Shown here piece after piece: positions 24,289 through 32,548 of a DNA stretch of 46,787 bases (position 1 is its first letter; every line of letters starts with the position of its first letter). Under the pieces are notes generated by a model that saw nothing but the letters and a program-made list of their open reading frames with translations, did not search any database and had not been told where the DNA came from. Position numbers and translations under genes: made by a program. This stretch comes from Flavobacterium ranwuense (GTDB lineage Bacteria > Bacteroidota > Bacteroidia > Flavobacteriales > Flavobacteriaceae), in assembly GCF_004349315.1 (NCBI RefSeq), contig NZ_SMLH01000013.1:1-46787 (forward strand), written 5' to 3'.

Positions 24289-24861
24289 CTTCTTAACGTA
24301 TTGTGTAATAATTACAATTTGCTGACCATCTACTTTTCCTTCAATGTATTCCGCATTTTCATGGTCCAGTCTAATGTTACGTACAGCAGTTCCTTGTTTG
24401 GCAACCATACTAGATCCTTTTACTTTCAAATCTTTGATTAAAACCACTGAATCTCCAACTTCAAGAATCACTCCATTGCTGTCGCGATGAATTACTTTGG
24501 TTTCGTCTTCTTCCCCTTCACCAGTTGCTTGCGCCCAAGCCAAAGTATCTTCGTCTAAATACATTTGGTCTAATAATTCTTGAGGCCATCCCGCTGCACG
24601 CATACGGCTTAACATTCTCCATGCTACTACTTGTACTGCTGTGTGTTCGCTCCACATGCTGTCATTCAAACATCTCCAGTGATTTAAATCTACGTTATCC
24701 GGTTTTTCGATTTGGTCGATACAGGTACTGCAAGCCATGATACTTTCGTCAAGTCCACCTTTTTTGGTTGGCAATACCTGATATACTTTTAAGTTTTCGG
24801 TTGCGACACAAAGTTCACATTTCGATCCGCTGCGTTTGCTTAATTCTCTTTCTATACTCAT
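24283..24861 (-). CDS. PhnA (YjdM)-like zinc-ribbon protein
   Basis: The 192-residue protein has an N-terminal zinc ribbon (two Cys pairs, CELC and CSTC), a middle helical part (WRCLNDSMWSEHTAVQVVAWRML), and a C-terminal PhnA-type SH3-like domain (DSNGVILEVGDSVVLIKDLKVKGSS...GTAVRNIRL). Proteins of this family were once linked to phosphonate use, but that link is not established and no phosphonate genes are nearby. It lies 80 nt after coaD on the same strand. The function is unknown. Confidence 0.88.
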   Translation of the reverse strand: MSIERELSKRSGSKCELCVATENLKVYQVLPTKKGGLDESIMACSTCIDQIEKPDNVDLNHWRCLNDSMWSEHTAVQVVAWRMLSRMRAAGWPQELLDQMYLDEDTLAWAQATGEGEEDETKVIHRDSNGVILEVGDSVVLIKDLKVKGSSMVAKQGTAVRNIRLDHENAEYIEGKVDGQQIVIITQYVKKI

Positions 24862-24941
24862 TGTTTGATGGCTTTTATTTTTAGGCGAAATTACAGCTTA
24901 TTGCCACGTTTCACAATTTTATATTTTGTTGATGGTAATCA

Positions 24942-25397
24942 CTATTTTACTCGAACGGCATCAGGAACCAGCATTTCATATTGACCTCCATTGCGGATTA
25001 CATCTCTCACAATACTGGAACTGATATACGAAGTTCTCGCGGCAGTCAATAAAAAAACGGTTTCTATTTTTGATAAGCGGCGATTGGTGTGTGCGATGGC
25101 TTTTTCAAATTCGAAATCGGCGGGATTGCGTAAACCACGCAGAATGAAGTCTGCTTTTATTCTATGGCACAAATCAATGGTCAAACCTTCATAAGTAATC
25201 ACCGAAACTTTAGGTTCATTCTTGAAGGTTTCTTCGATAAATCGTTTTCTTTCTTCCAGTGAAAACATGTATTTTTTTTCGGCATTGATACCAATGGCAA
25301 TTACGATTTCATCAAATAATGAAATACTTCTTTTGATGATGTCTTCATGTCCTAATGTAATTGGGTCAAATGAACCCGGGAATATGGCTTTTCTCAT
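24942..25397 (-). CDS. coaD: Pantetheine-phosphate adenylyltransferase
   Basis: CoaD adenylylates 4'-phosphopantetheine to dephospho-CoA, the penultimate step of CoA synthesis. At 151 residues it is the usual size. The nucleotide-binding motif GSFDPITLGHEDII opens the protein, and RGLRNPADFEFEKAIAHTNRRL and the C-terminal AARTSYISSSIVRDVI are family hallmarks. It follows the DUF421 gene by 40 nt, downstream of ddl on the same strand. Confidence 0.96.
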   Translation of the reverse strand: MRKAIFPGSFDPITLGHEDIIKRSISLFDEIVIAIGINAEKKYMFSLEERKRFIEETFKNEPKVSVITYEGLTIDLCHRIKADFILRGLRNPADFEFEKAIAHTNRRLSKIETVFLLTAARTSYISSSIVRDVIRNGGQYEMLVPDAVRVK

Positions 25398-25437
25398 TTT
25401 ATAAAATATAATTAAATTGAACTTATGTTTTGCTCAA

Positions 25438-26130
25438 TTAGGTTTTTCGAAGTGTCTGTATTGCTTCGACCCATTCAGATTTTTTACAAACTCTACACTC
25501 CGCATTTCCTGGTTTATGGCTTTCAGTATTTCCGCAAAAGGTGCAGGAATAAATACCTTCTGTTGGGATCATTTTACTTTTTTGTTTAAATAAAAAAGGT
25601 AGAATTGGCAAGCCTGGTTGGACTTCATGGTCTTCATAATAAAAAACACTGATTTCGCCACTGGTTTCCATAAAGGCATTTTTTACCTGCCCTAAATGTT
25701 CTACCGATTTCAATCGGAGTTCCGAAAAAAATTCATCTTGTGCTAAGCTTTCCTTTTTGAAAGTAGCAATTGAAAATTTTCCTTCGCTGATAATACATTC
25801 GGTTTTGCCTTCTATAAACTCTTCAAATCGTTTACTTTTTCCTGTTAGCCAAGTTACTAATCGGTATAAAAGTATAATGACCAGAAATACGGTTATGGGC
25901 GGAATTATTCCAACTTTTTCATAGAACATGGGATCTCCCGCTGCTGACCCTAAAGCAATAATGATGACTGTTTCAAAAACAGATAATTGCTTTACGCCAC
26001 GTTTTCCAGCCACTTTTAATGTTAATAGTAAAACTGTAAACATTGTCGTAGAACGGAAAATGACTTCTAAAAGAAAGGATTCTGGTAAATCATTGTACAA
26101 TAATCGGTTCCATTCAAAGATTTCTATCAT
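25438..26130 (-). CDS. DUF421 (YetF-like) membrane protein with C-terminal zinc ribbon
   Basis: The 230-residue protein has about three membrane helices (near residues 22-110) followed by the cytosolic DUF421 domain (RFEEFIEGKTECIISEGKFS...FFSELRLKSVEHLGQVKNAF). YetF-type proteins are membrane proteins of uncertain role. Here a zinc-ribbon or rubredoxin-like tail is added: C196-x2-C199 and C212-x2-C215 in YSCTFCG and CRVCKKSEW. It lies 9 nt after ddl and before coaD. The tail suggests metal binding or a redox role, but none is shown. Confidence 0.85.
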   Translation of the reverse strand: MIEIFEWNRLLYNDLPESFLLEVIFRSTTMFTVLLLTLKVAGKRGVKQLSVFETVIIIALGSAAGDPMFYEKVGIIPPITVFLVIILLYRLVTWLTGKSKRFEEFIEGKTECIISEGKFSIATFKKESLAQDEFFSELRLKSVEHLGQVKNAFMETSGEISVFYYEDHEVQPGLPILPFLFKQKSKMIPTEGIYSCTFCGNTESHKPGNAECRVCKKSEWVEAIQTLRKT

Positions 26131-26139
26131 AATGGAGAG

Positions 26140-27114
26140 TTAGTTATTTAAAGCCAACTCAATCGCATTGCTAAATAAATCTTCCAATGAAATTCCGGCA
26201 GCTTTGGCTTGTTGCGGAATCAAACTTTCGGTCGTTAATCCCGGAATGGTGTTCATTTCTAGCATGTGTGGTTCATCGTTTACGAGGATAAATTCACTTC
26301 TGGAGAAACCTCTCATTTTTAGGACTTCATAAGCGCGTTTGGCTATTTCGCTCACTTTTTGGGTCATTTCATCTGAGATTCTTGCCGGTGTGATTTCTTG
26401 TGATTTACCCAAATATTTGGCTTCATAATCGAAGAAATCATTATCCGAAACAATTTCGGTGATGGGTAAAACGGTTACGGTTCCTTTGTAATTGATAACT
26501 CCTACAGAAACTTCGGTTCCGTCAAGGAAACTTTCTATGATGATTTCGTTGTCTTCTTTGTAAGCGACTTCTATTGCGATTGGCAATTCATTGATGGTTT
26601 TTACTTTGGAAATTCCAAAACTGGAACCCGCTTTATTTGGTTTTACAAAACAAGGCAGACCAACTTTAGCTACAATTTCGTCAGTATTGATGGTATCGCC
26701 TTTATTCAAGTAATAGGAAGTGGCGGTCTTTATTCCGTATGGTTTTAAAACGGATAATAAATCACGTTTGTTGAATGTTAGCGCTGCTTGGTAATAATCG
26801 CAGGAAGTTTGCGGAATATGTAATAATTCGTAATACGCTTGCATTAGTCCGTCTTCGCCGGGAGTTCCGTGAATGGCGTTGAAAACACAGTCAAAAGTGA
26901 TTTTATTGCCATCAACAGTTACTGAAAAATCATTTTTATCGATGGGGAATTCGGCGTCATTAGCATCAACATAGACCCATTTTTCTTTGAAAATATGGAT
27001 TCGGAATCTGTTGTATTTCGTTTTGTCCAGAAATTGATATACGACGTTTCCGCTGATGAGTGAGATTTTATACTCGCTGGAATATCCGCCCATGATGATG
27101 GCAATGTTTTTCAT
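26140..27114 (-). CDS. ddl: D-alanine--D-alanine ligase
   Basis: Ddl joins two D-Ala for peptidoglycan precursors. The start is the ATG at 27114 (MKNIAIIMGGYSSEYKISL), because the N-terminal motif begins there; an upstream frame from 27168 adds 18 unconserved residues. At 324 residues it has usual length. ATP-grasp features are visible: KPNKAGSSFGISKVK, ESFLDGTEVSVGV, and LEMNTIPGLT with the metal-binding Glu/Asn. It opens a ddl-DUF421-coaD operon, divergent from the PASTA-rluD operon. Confidence 0.95.
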   Translation of the reverse strand: MKNIAIIMGGYSSEYKISLISGNVVYQFLDKTKYNRFRIHIFKEKWVYVDANDAEFPIDKNDFSVTVDGNKITFDCVFNAIHGTPGEDGLMQAYYELLHIPQTSCDYYQAALTFNKRDLLSVLKPYGIKTATSYYLNKGDTINTDEIVAKVGLPCFVKPNKAGSSFGISKVKTINELPIAIEVAYKEDNEIIIESFLDGTEVSVGVINYKGTVTVLPITEIVSDNDFFDYEAKYLGKSQEITPARISDEMTQKVSEIAKRAYEVLKMRGFSRSEFILVNDEPHMLEMNTIPGLTTESLIPQQAKAAGISLEDLFSNAIELALNN

Positions 27115-27174
27115 TTTGTATCGTTTTGTTCTTAGTTGTTCGAATAAATAATAAGGTGTTTTTAGCACTATATT

Positions 27175-27303
27175 CTAGCCCCGATAGCAGTGGAAATCCT
27201 TTTTATCAGCCTTTTCGGCGGATAAAAAGATTACTTCACTATACTTTCATTTTAATTGGAGTTCAGTGAATTTCATTTGCAACGAATAGCGGGAAATAGC
27301 TCC
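27175..27303 (+). ncRNA. Structured dispersed element, copy 2 (RNA-like hairpin)
   Basis: It shares the ends of copy 1: CTAGCCCCGATAG, then TGGAAATCC, and a closing AATAGCGGGAAATAGCTCC. Its inner hairpin is different but well paired: AATCCTTTTTATC with GATAAAAAGATT, topped by GCC/GGC. Relative to copy 1 it has about 46 extra nucleotides after AAAAAGATT, themselves bounded by TTCACT/AGTGAA. It lies between ddl and the PASTA gene, ahead of the PASTA promoter. Confidence 0.6.
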
Positions 27304-27350
27304 AAAAAGCATTAAACAAAATTATCATTTTTTTTGAAACGAAATAGCTT

Positions 27351-27358
27351 TATCTTTG
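27351..27358 (+). promoter_or_regulatory. -7 box (TATCTTTG) of PASTA-rluD operon
   Basis: This matches TANNTTTG. Initiation would fall near 27365, between the upstream TTG (27334) and the ATG at 27379, which fixes the ATG as the start of the PASTA protein. Confidence 0.65.
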
Positions 27359-27378
27359 CCACATATAAAAATAAATTT

Positions 27379-28002
27379 ATGAGTTTACGTAAGTATCTTA
27401 CTAGTCGTGTCTTTTTAGTACAAGTATTAATTGCGATTGCCATTATTGCCGCTTTGGGTTATTTGTTTATGCATTGGTTGACTTTTACAACAGATCATGG
27501 TCATGAAATTGCTGTTCCAAATTTGAGTAAATTGACTGAAGAGCAAGTGGAGGAAAAGTTAGATGAGTTGGATTTAGATTACGTGCTTTTGGATAGTGTG
27601 GATTATAGAAGTGATTTCCCGCAATTTAGTGTGGTAGAGCAAGATCCATCGCCGGGTACCAAGGTAAAAGTGGGCAGAAAAATATACATAAAAATAAATA
27701 CTTCGGGATTTTCATCCGTGCGAATTCCTGATTTAGTGAATAAAACATATCGTGAAGCGGTGCCTACATTGAAAGCGTTAGGGCTCGAGGAAGGAACTGT
27801 TACGTATGTTCCAAATCTTGGAAAAGATATGGTATTGGAAATGCGTTTCAAAGGAAGAAACCTGAAAGTAGGCGACAGAGTCTTGAAATCATCCAAAATT
27901 GATTTGGTTTTAGGAGACGGAAAAATGAGTTATGAAGAAGAAGAAAGTGCTGCGGATACTCTGGTTGCACCAATAGAAGAAACACCAGTTGATGAACAAT
28001 AA
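27379..28002 (+). CDS. PASTA domain membrane protein
   Basis: The 207-residue protein starts at ATG 27379 (MSLRKYLTSRVF), as shown by the promoter box upstream and the family-like start. It has one membrane helix (about residues 12-32) and two PASTA domains facing the periplasm (about 40-108, VPNLSKLTEEQVEEKL...VVEQDPSPGTKVKVGRKIYIKI; and about 110-178, IPDLVNKTYREAVPTLKALG). It has no kinase domain, unlike PknB-type proteins. PASTA domains often contact peptidoglycan or penicillin-binding proteins, and its place opposite ddl supports a cell-wall role. It overlaps rluD by 11 bp. Confidence 0.9.
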   Translation: MSLRKYLTSRVFLVQVLIAIAIIAALGYLFMHWLTFTTDHGHEIAVPNLSKLTEEQVEEKLDELDLDYVLLDSVDYRSDFPQFSVVEQDPSPGTKVKVGRKIYIKINTSGFSSVRIPDLVNKTYREAVPTLKALGLEEGTVTYVPNLGKDMVLEMRFKGRNLKVGDRVLKSSKIDLVLGDGKMSYEEEESAADTLVAPIEETPVDEQ

Positions 28003-29038
28003 TATAGATACAATAGATTTAGAAGACGAGTTATTTGAACATTTTAGATTTGAAGTTCCCAAAGGCCAAGCGTCTTTGCGAATTGATAAATACTTGATGA
28101 GCCTAATTCAAAATGCGACTCGCAATAAAATACAAACCGCAGCTACCGAAGGGAATATTTTTGTAAACGATGCCAGAGTGAAGTCGAATTACAAAGTAAA
28201 AGCCAATGATGTGGTGCGCGTTATGCTTACCCATCCTCCTTATGAAAACCATATTAATCCGGAGAATATTCCGCTTGATATTGTTTACGAAGACGATGCG
28301 TTGTTATTAATAAATAAATTGCCAGGAATGGTGGTGCATCCCGGTCACGGGAATTACACCGGAACTTTAGTGCATGCGTTGGCGTATCATTTTGATAATT
28401 TGCCAATGAACAGCAGCGAACGTCCCGGATTAGTGCATCGAATTGATAAAGACACTTCGGGTTTATTGGTAATTGCCAAAACCGAAGCTGCCATGACGCA
28501 TCTTGCCAAGCAATTTGAAGCGAAAACTTCTGAAAGGGAGTATGTTGCTTTGGTTTGGGGAAATGTAGTTGAAGAGAAAGGAACGATTGAAGGAAACTTA
28601 GCACGACACTTGAAAGATCGCATGCAAATGGCGGTTTTTGCTGATCCGGAAATAGGGAAACCTGCCGTAACGCATTATAAAGTGTTGGAGCGTTTTGGTT
28701 ACGTGACGTTGATTTCGTGCCAACTGGAAACAGGAAGAACCCATCAGATTCGGGCACACTTAAAACACATAGGACACCCGCTTTTTAATGATGAGCGTTA
28801 TGGCGGTCATTTGATTTTAAAAGGAACTACGTTTACCAAATACAAACAGTTTATAGACAACTGTTTCAAAGCATTGCCAAGACAGGCTTTACATGCCAAA
28901 ACATTGGGTTTTGTGCATCCTACAACCGGCGAGATGATGCGTTTTGATACAGAACTTCCGCAGGATTTTCAGGATTGTATCGAGAAATGGAGAGGCTATT
29001 CAAAATCCCATGGTACTGATCAAGAAGGAGAAGAATAA
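27992..29038 (+). CDS. rluD: 23S rRNA pseudouridine synthase, RluD family
   Basis: The 348-residue protein has an N-terminal S4 RNA-binding domain (about 17-80, LRIDKYLMSLI...IFVNDARVKSNYKVKANDVVRV) and the pseudouridine synthase domain, with catalytic Asp in LVHRIDKDTSGLL and conserved GRTHQIRAHLKHIGHP. RluD modifies U1911, U1915 and U1917 in helix 69 of 23S rRNA. The start is taken as ATG 27992 rather than a TTG one codon earlier. It overlaps the PASTA gene end and is followed by a strong terminator. Confidence 0.94.
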   Translation: MNNNIDTIDLEDELFEHFRFEVPKGQASLRIDKYLMSLIQNATRNKIQTAATEGNIFVNDARVKSNYKVKANDVVRVMLTHPPYENHINPENIPLDIVYEDDALLLINKLPGMVVHPGHGNYTGTLVHALAYHFDNLPMNSSERPGLVHRIDKDTSGLLVIAKTEAAMTHLAKQFEAKTSEREYVALVWGNVVEEKGTIEGNLARHLKDRMQMAVFADPEIGKPAVTHYKVLERFGYVTLISCQLETGRTHQIRAHLKHIGHPLFNDERYGGHLILKGTTFTKYKQFIDNCFKALPRQALHAKTLGFVHPTTGEMMRFDTELPQDFQDCIEKWRGYSKSHGTDQEGEE

Positions 29039-29045
29039 AAATATG

Positions 29046-29072
29046 AAAAGCCCCGGATTGGGGCTTTTTTTG
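29046..29072 (+). terminator. Terminator of rluD
   Basis: AAAAGCCCC (29046-29054) pairs with GGGGCTTTT (29060-29068) around GGATT and is followed by more T residues. Confidence 0.93.
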
Positions 29073-29160
29073 TGGGTTTATGTTTGTTTTGATTATTGTT
29101 GTGGGCGCAAAGTCAGAGACATTTGCGCAGCGTATAGAAGAAACACTTTGCGGAGCAGGG

Positions 29161-29225
29161 AGTTATCAGCGTATTTTTTAAAGAATCACAGAATGAAGCC
29201 ATTGAGGCAAACCGCTGTTAGCAGA
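29161..29225. repeat. Cassette-site-like inverted repeat, site A
   Basis: Outer arms AGTTATCAGCG (29161-29171) and CGCTGTTAGCA (29213-29223) are imperfectly complementary (8 of 11). The right side reads AGCCATTGAGG-CAAAC-CGCTGTTA-GCAGA, nearly the same as at 46160-46190. It lies 6 nt from the stop codon of the orphan minus-strand gene at 29232. The layout resembles an integron attC site, but no integrase is present. Confidence 0.45.
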
Positions 29226-29231
29226 AGTTTT

Positions 29232-29636
29232 TTATTTTTTTCGAAAATTAAATCGTCTTTCAAAATATGAAGCTTCGATATAATTAACGGTTAACTGCAT
29301 TTCTTTTACTAGTCTTTTGATAACAGATTCCGTAGATTCATCATGTTTATTAATCCAGTCTTTTAATATTCTTTTTGTAACAGGATGATATTCAGGAAAT
29401 CTTCTCAATTCAAATGCGATTGCAATTTGGCGATCTAATTTTGTTCCTCCGTTTGCACCCGCGAAATGATCAATTAAATTGTGGTATGTTTCAAATCTCT
29501 TGTCCTTGTTAGCTTTCTTTTGAGCTTTTGTAAAGCTTAAAATTGGTTGGATTATAGAAATATAAATAGCAAAAATACCTAAAATCAATCCTATAAATTC
29601 TAATAATCCTTGGTGGTTCGTGTAAAAATCTTCCAT
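29232..29636 (-). CDS. Hypothetical single-pass membrane protein
   Basis: The 134-residue protein has one N-terminal membrane helix (about 11-34, LLEFIGLILGIFAIYISIIQ) followed by a basic, mostly helical cytosolic part (KAQKKANKDKRFETYHNLIDHF...). I do not recognise the family. It shows the marks of an orphan accessory gene: it is alone between rluD and a metalloprotease, and its 3' end abuts an inverted-repeat site also found next to another orphan gene. An overlapping frame encoding a 76-residue peptide starts further upstream (29739) but is less convincing. Confidence 0.65.
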   Translation of the reverse strand: MEDFYTNHQGLLEFIGLILGIFAIYISIIQPILSFTKAQKKANKDKRFETYHNLIDHFAGANGGTKLDRQIAIAFELRRFPEYHPVTKRILKDWINKHDESTESVIKRLVKEMQLTVNYIEASYFERRFNFRKK

Positions 29637-29989
29637 GTTTAAAATCAGTGTTGTTACGTCTCAAAATTTCTGCTAACTTATTTATACGTCTGACAGCATC
29701 CGACTTATCCACCCAAAAGTGGGCTGCTATGTCTGACAAACGTCAGTATTCATCTCTCAAATATAATAAAATTATTCGTACAGAATAGCTTGCTATTTCT
29801 TAAAACTAAATTCATCCTGTAAAATCAAGCAAAAAATCATTTTATAAAAACATTGCTACTGATTCCAGTATGAAATGTACAGCAAGAAACAGAACAGTTG
29901 TTAATTAAAAGTTAAACCAATGAATACTATTCAATTTGCTGGCACTAAAATTTATTTTTGATATTGATTAACCATTAAAAAACCAATAA
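29637..29989. other. Intergenic region with short repeats
   Basis: The first 110 bp contain TCTGACA twice, CCCA-AAAG-TGGG, and CTGAC-AAAC-GTCAG (about 29733-29746), so an imperfect fold is possible. A minus-strand frame here starts MSDIAAHFWVDKSDAVRRIN and may be a gene remnant or the true N-terminus of something lost. The remaining sequence is AT-rich, with the metalloprotease promoter box at its right end. Confidence 0.4.
29953..29960 (+). promoter_or_regulatory. -7 box (TATTTTTG) of metalloprotease gene
   Basis: This matches TANNTTTG, ending 29 nt before the ATG at 29990. A TTTG word at 29935-29938 is present, but its 14-nt spacing is shorter than usual. Confidence 0.5.
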
Positions 29990-32461
29990 ATGAAGAAACT
30001 TTTCATTTTAACTGCAATCGCTGCAGCGATGCTGGTGCCCACCGCCCAATTTGCACAGTCCAAAAAGAAAAAAGATAAAAATGCCGCTGTAGTTCCTCCT
30101 CCTGAAAAGAAACCGGAACCCACTATCAAGGAATACAGCAAGGTAATTACTAAAGACGCTGTTTCTGACGAAGGATTGTTTACGGTACACAAAGTTGATA
30201 AAAAATATTTCTTCGAAATCCCCAATAAATACTTGGATAAAGACATGCTTTTGGTGAGCCGTTTGTCTAAACTGCCTTCTAATTTAGGAGGCGGATACGT
30301 AAACGCAGGTTCCGAAACCAATGAGCAATTGATTGTTTGGCAGCGTTTTCAGGATAAAATCCTTATCAAGATAAAATCATTCAGTGCTGTTGCCAATGAC
30401 AGTTTGCCTATCAGCATTTCGGTGAAATCCAATAATTATGAGCCTACATTATTTGCTTTTGATATCGTAGCCTTCAGCAAAGATTCCGCAAATACGGTGA
30501 TTGATGTAACTAAATTTTATGGCACTGACGTGAAAGCGATCAGCGGTTTATCGGCAGAAATGAGAGAAACCTATAAAGTAAAAGGAATGGATGATTCCCG
30601 CAGTTTTATCAATACGATGAAAAGTTTCCCGATGAACATTGAAGTGATTCAGGATTTCACCTACAACGCTTCTAAACCGCCCGTTCAGGAAGATTCAGAA
30701 ACGATAAGCATCCAAATGAATCAGTCGATGATTTTATTGCCTGAAAAACCAATGCAACCCCGATTAGCTGATCCGCGCGTGGGATGGTTTACGATGAATC
30801 AAATCGATTACGGGAGCAATGAATTAAAATCTGACAGTAAAACGTATATCCAACGTTGGAGATTGGAACCTAAAGATCCTGTTGCTTACGCAAAAGGTGA
30901 ACTGGTAGAACCGATAAAACCTATTGTGTATTATTTAGATCCTGCCACGCCTGAAAAATTGCGCAAGTACATTAAACAAGGAATTGAAGATTGGCAAAAG
31001 CCTTTTGAAACGGCTGGTTTTAAAAATGCTATTATTGCCAAAGACGCACCAACGAAAGAACAAGATCCTGATTTCAGCCCGGAAGACATTCGTTATTCCG
31101 TAATTCGTTATGTGGCGAGCACGACACGTAATGCCGTTGGACCCAGCGTTTCTGATCCCAGAACAGGAGAAATTATCGAGAGTGATGTGATTTGGTACCA
31201 CAACCATTTGCGTTCGTACAGAAATCGCTATTTGTTAGAAACGGGAGCTGCAAATCCAACAGCAAGAACATTGAATACAAGTGATGAAGAAATGGGAGAA
31301 ATGATGCGTATGGTTATCGCTCATGAAGTGGGGCATGCTCTTGGTTTTCCTCATAATATGGGTGCAAGTTGCGCTTATGACACCGAAAATTACAGAAATG
31401 GTGATTTTACACAGAAAAACGGAATCGCAGCCAGTTTGATGGATTATGCCCGTTTCAATTACATCGCACAACCCGGAGATAAAAACGTTCGTTTCATACG
31501 CCAAATGGGACCTTACGATCATTATGCCACTAATTGGGGGTACAGAGTTATTCCAAATGCGACTTCATCAGAAGTTGAAGTGCCAACATTAGATAAATGG
31601 ATTATGGAAAAAGCCGAAAATCCTATTTATAAATTTGGGAAACAAAGCAGTAGTTTTGACCCGTCTTCACAAACGGAAGATATTGGTAATAATTCAATGA
31701 AAGCAGGTTCTTACGGACTTAAAAATTTGCAATATGTAGCGGCACATTTATCAGAATGGACGAGTGATGTGACTAATAATTACGAGGATTTAGATGAATT
31801 GTACAAAGAGATGATGGATGTTTGGAGCAGGTATGTAGGGCATGTGGTAACGAATGTTGGAGGTGTTTATGAAGCTACCAAAAAGCCAAACCAAAAAGGT
31901 AGCATTTATGATATTGTACCAAAAGCAAAGCAACAAGAAGCGATGCAATGGTTGCAAGCCAATGCTTTTGCTTCTCCAACGTGGTTGGTGAATGTGAGCA
32001 CATTGAAAAACATTGATTACTCCGGGTATACGGAGCGTTTTAGAAATTTGCAAGCCCGACATTTGAATAGTGTAATGAGTTTTGAGCGTATTGGCCGATT
32101 GATGGATGCAGAAATAATGGGTACGGCTAATTATAAAGCCTTGGATTTACTGGTTGACATGCGCAGAGGAATTTGGAAAGAAGCCGGTTTAGGTTCGAAT
32201 GTGACTATTTACAGAAGAAATTTACAACGCGCTTATATAGAAAGAATGAGTTATCTGATGAAAGAAGAAATTAAATCAGGTCGTCCTGCTGACTATTATA
32301 ATGTGGCGCAATCGGATGTGAGAGGATTGGTTAGAGGCGAATTGACCACTTTAAAATCTACTTTATCAGTCGCTAAAACTAGAGCTGTAAATGCAGAAAC
32401 AAAATATCATTATGAAGATGTGATTAAAAGAATCGACATGATATTAAATCCAAAACACTAA
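29990..32461 (+). CDS. Exported zinc-dependent metalloprotease (HExxHxxGxxH; DUF5117/DUF5118-type)
   Basis: The 823-residue protein has a signal peptide (about 1-22, ending AQFAQ) and the metzincin zinc motif H445-E446-VG-H449-ALGFP-H455. A Met-turn-like SLMDYARF follows about 35 residues later. The N-terminal half carries the DUF5118/DUF5117-like regions found in large bacteroidetal proteases of this group (YFFEIPNKYLDKDMLLVSRLSKLPSN). It probably degrades proteins in the periplasm or outside the cell. No T9SS sorting domain is visible at the C-terminus, so it may stay periplasmic or be a lipoprotein-like protein. It is monocistronic. Confidence 0.92.
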   Translation: MKKLFILTAIAAAMLVPTAQFAQSKKKKDKNAAVVPPPEKKPEPTIKEYSKVITKDAVSDEGLFTVHKVDKKYFFEIPNKYLDKDMLLVSRLSKLPSNLGGGYVNAGSETNEQLIVWQRFQDKILIKIKSFSAVANDSLPISISVKSNNYEPTLFAFDIVAFSKDSANTVIDVTKFYGTDVKAISGLSAEMRETYKVKGMDDSRSFINTMKSFPMNIEVIQDFTYNASKPPVQEDSETISIQMNQSMILLPEKPMQPRLADPRVGWFTMNQIDYGSNELKSDSKTYIQRWRLEPKDPVAYAKGELVEPIKPIVYYLDPATPEKLRKYIKQGIEDWQKPFETAGFKNAIIAKDAPTKEQDPDFSPEDIRYSVIRYVASTTRNAVGPSVSDPRTGEIIESDVIWYHNHLRSYRNRYLLETGAANPTARTLNTSDEEMGEMMRMVIAHEVGHALGFPHNMGASCAYDTENYRNGDFTQKNGIAASLMDYARFNYIAQPGDKNVRFIRQMGPYDHYATNWGYRVIPNATSSEVEVPTLDKWIMEKAENPIYKFGKQSSSFDPSSQTEDIGNNSMKAGSYGLKNLQYVAAHLSEWTSDVTNNYEDLDELYKEMMDVWSRYVGHVVTNVGGVYEATKKPNQKGSIYDIVPKAKQQEAMQWLQANAFASPTWLVNVSTLKNIDYSGYTERFRNLQARHLNSVMSFERIGRLMDAEIMGTANYKALDLLVDMRRGIWKEAGLGSNVTIYRRNLQRAYIERMSYLMKEEIKSGRPADYYNVAQSDVRGLVRGELTTLKSTLSVAKTRAVNAETKYHYEDVIKRIDMILNPKH

Positions 32462-32487
32462 AATTTCAGTATTCTATTGCAGTAATG

Positions 32488-32512
32488 AATCCGATTTCGA
32501 GCGGATTTTTTA
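32488..32512 (+). terminator. Probable terminator of metalloprotease gene
   Basis: AATCCG pairs with CGGATT (32502-32507) around an 8-nt loop, followed by a T run. The stem is short. Confidence 0.65.
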
Positions 32513-32548
32513 TTGCTATAACTTGGAATAGAAGATGCGATAAATTGA

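Noticed and set aside
24283..24861. Phosphonate-use operon from the PhnA-like gene
   Set aside because: No other phn gene is nearby, and PhnA/YjdM proteins are not proven phosphonate enzymes.
27115..27168. Upstream extension of ddl
   Set aside because: The added 18 residues are not part of the conserved start, and the family begins at the MKNIAIIMGG position.
27334..27378. Upstream TTG start for the PASTA protein
   Set aside because: A TATCTTTG promoter box lies between this TTG and the ATG at 27379, so the TTG would precede the transcript start.
28944..29270. Open frame of 108 codons across the end of rluD and its terminator
   Set aside because: It overlaps rluD in another frame and reads through the terminator hairpin, with no recognisable domain.
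29509..29739. 76-codon minus-strand frame starting MSDIAAHFWVDKSDAVRRIN
   Set aside because: It overlaps the hypothetical membrane protein gene, has no recognised family and no good promoter. It may be a remnant, but evidence is too weak for a gene call.
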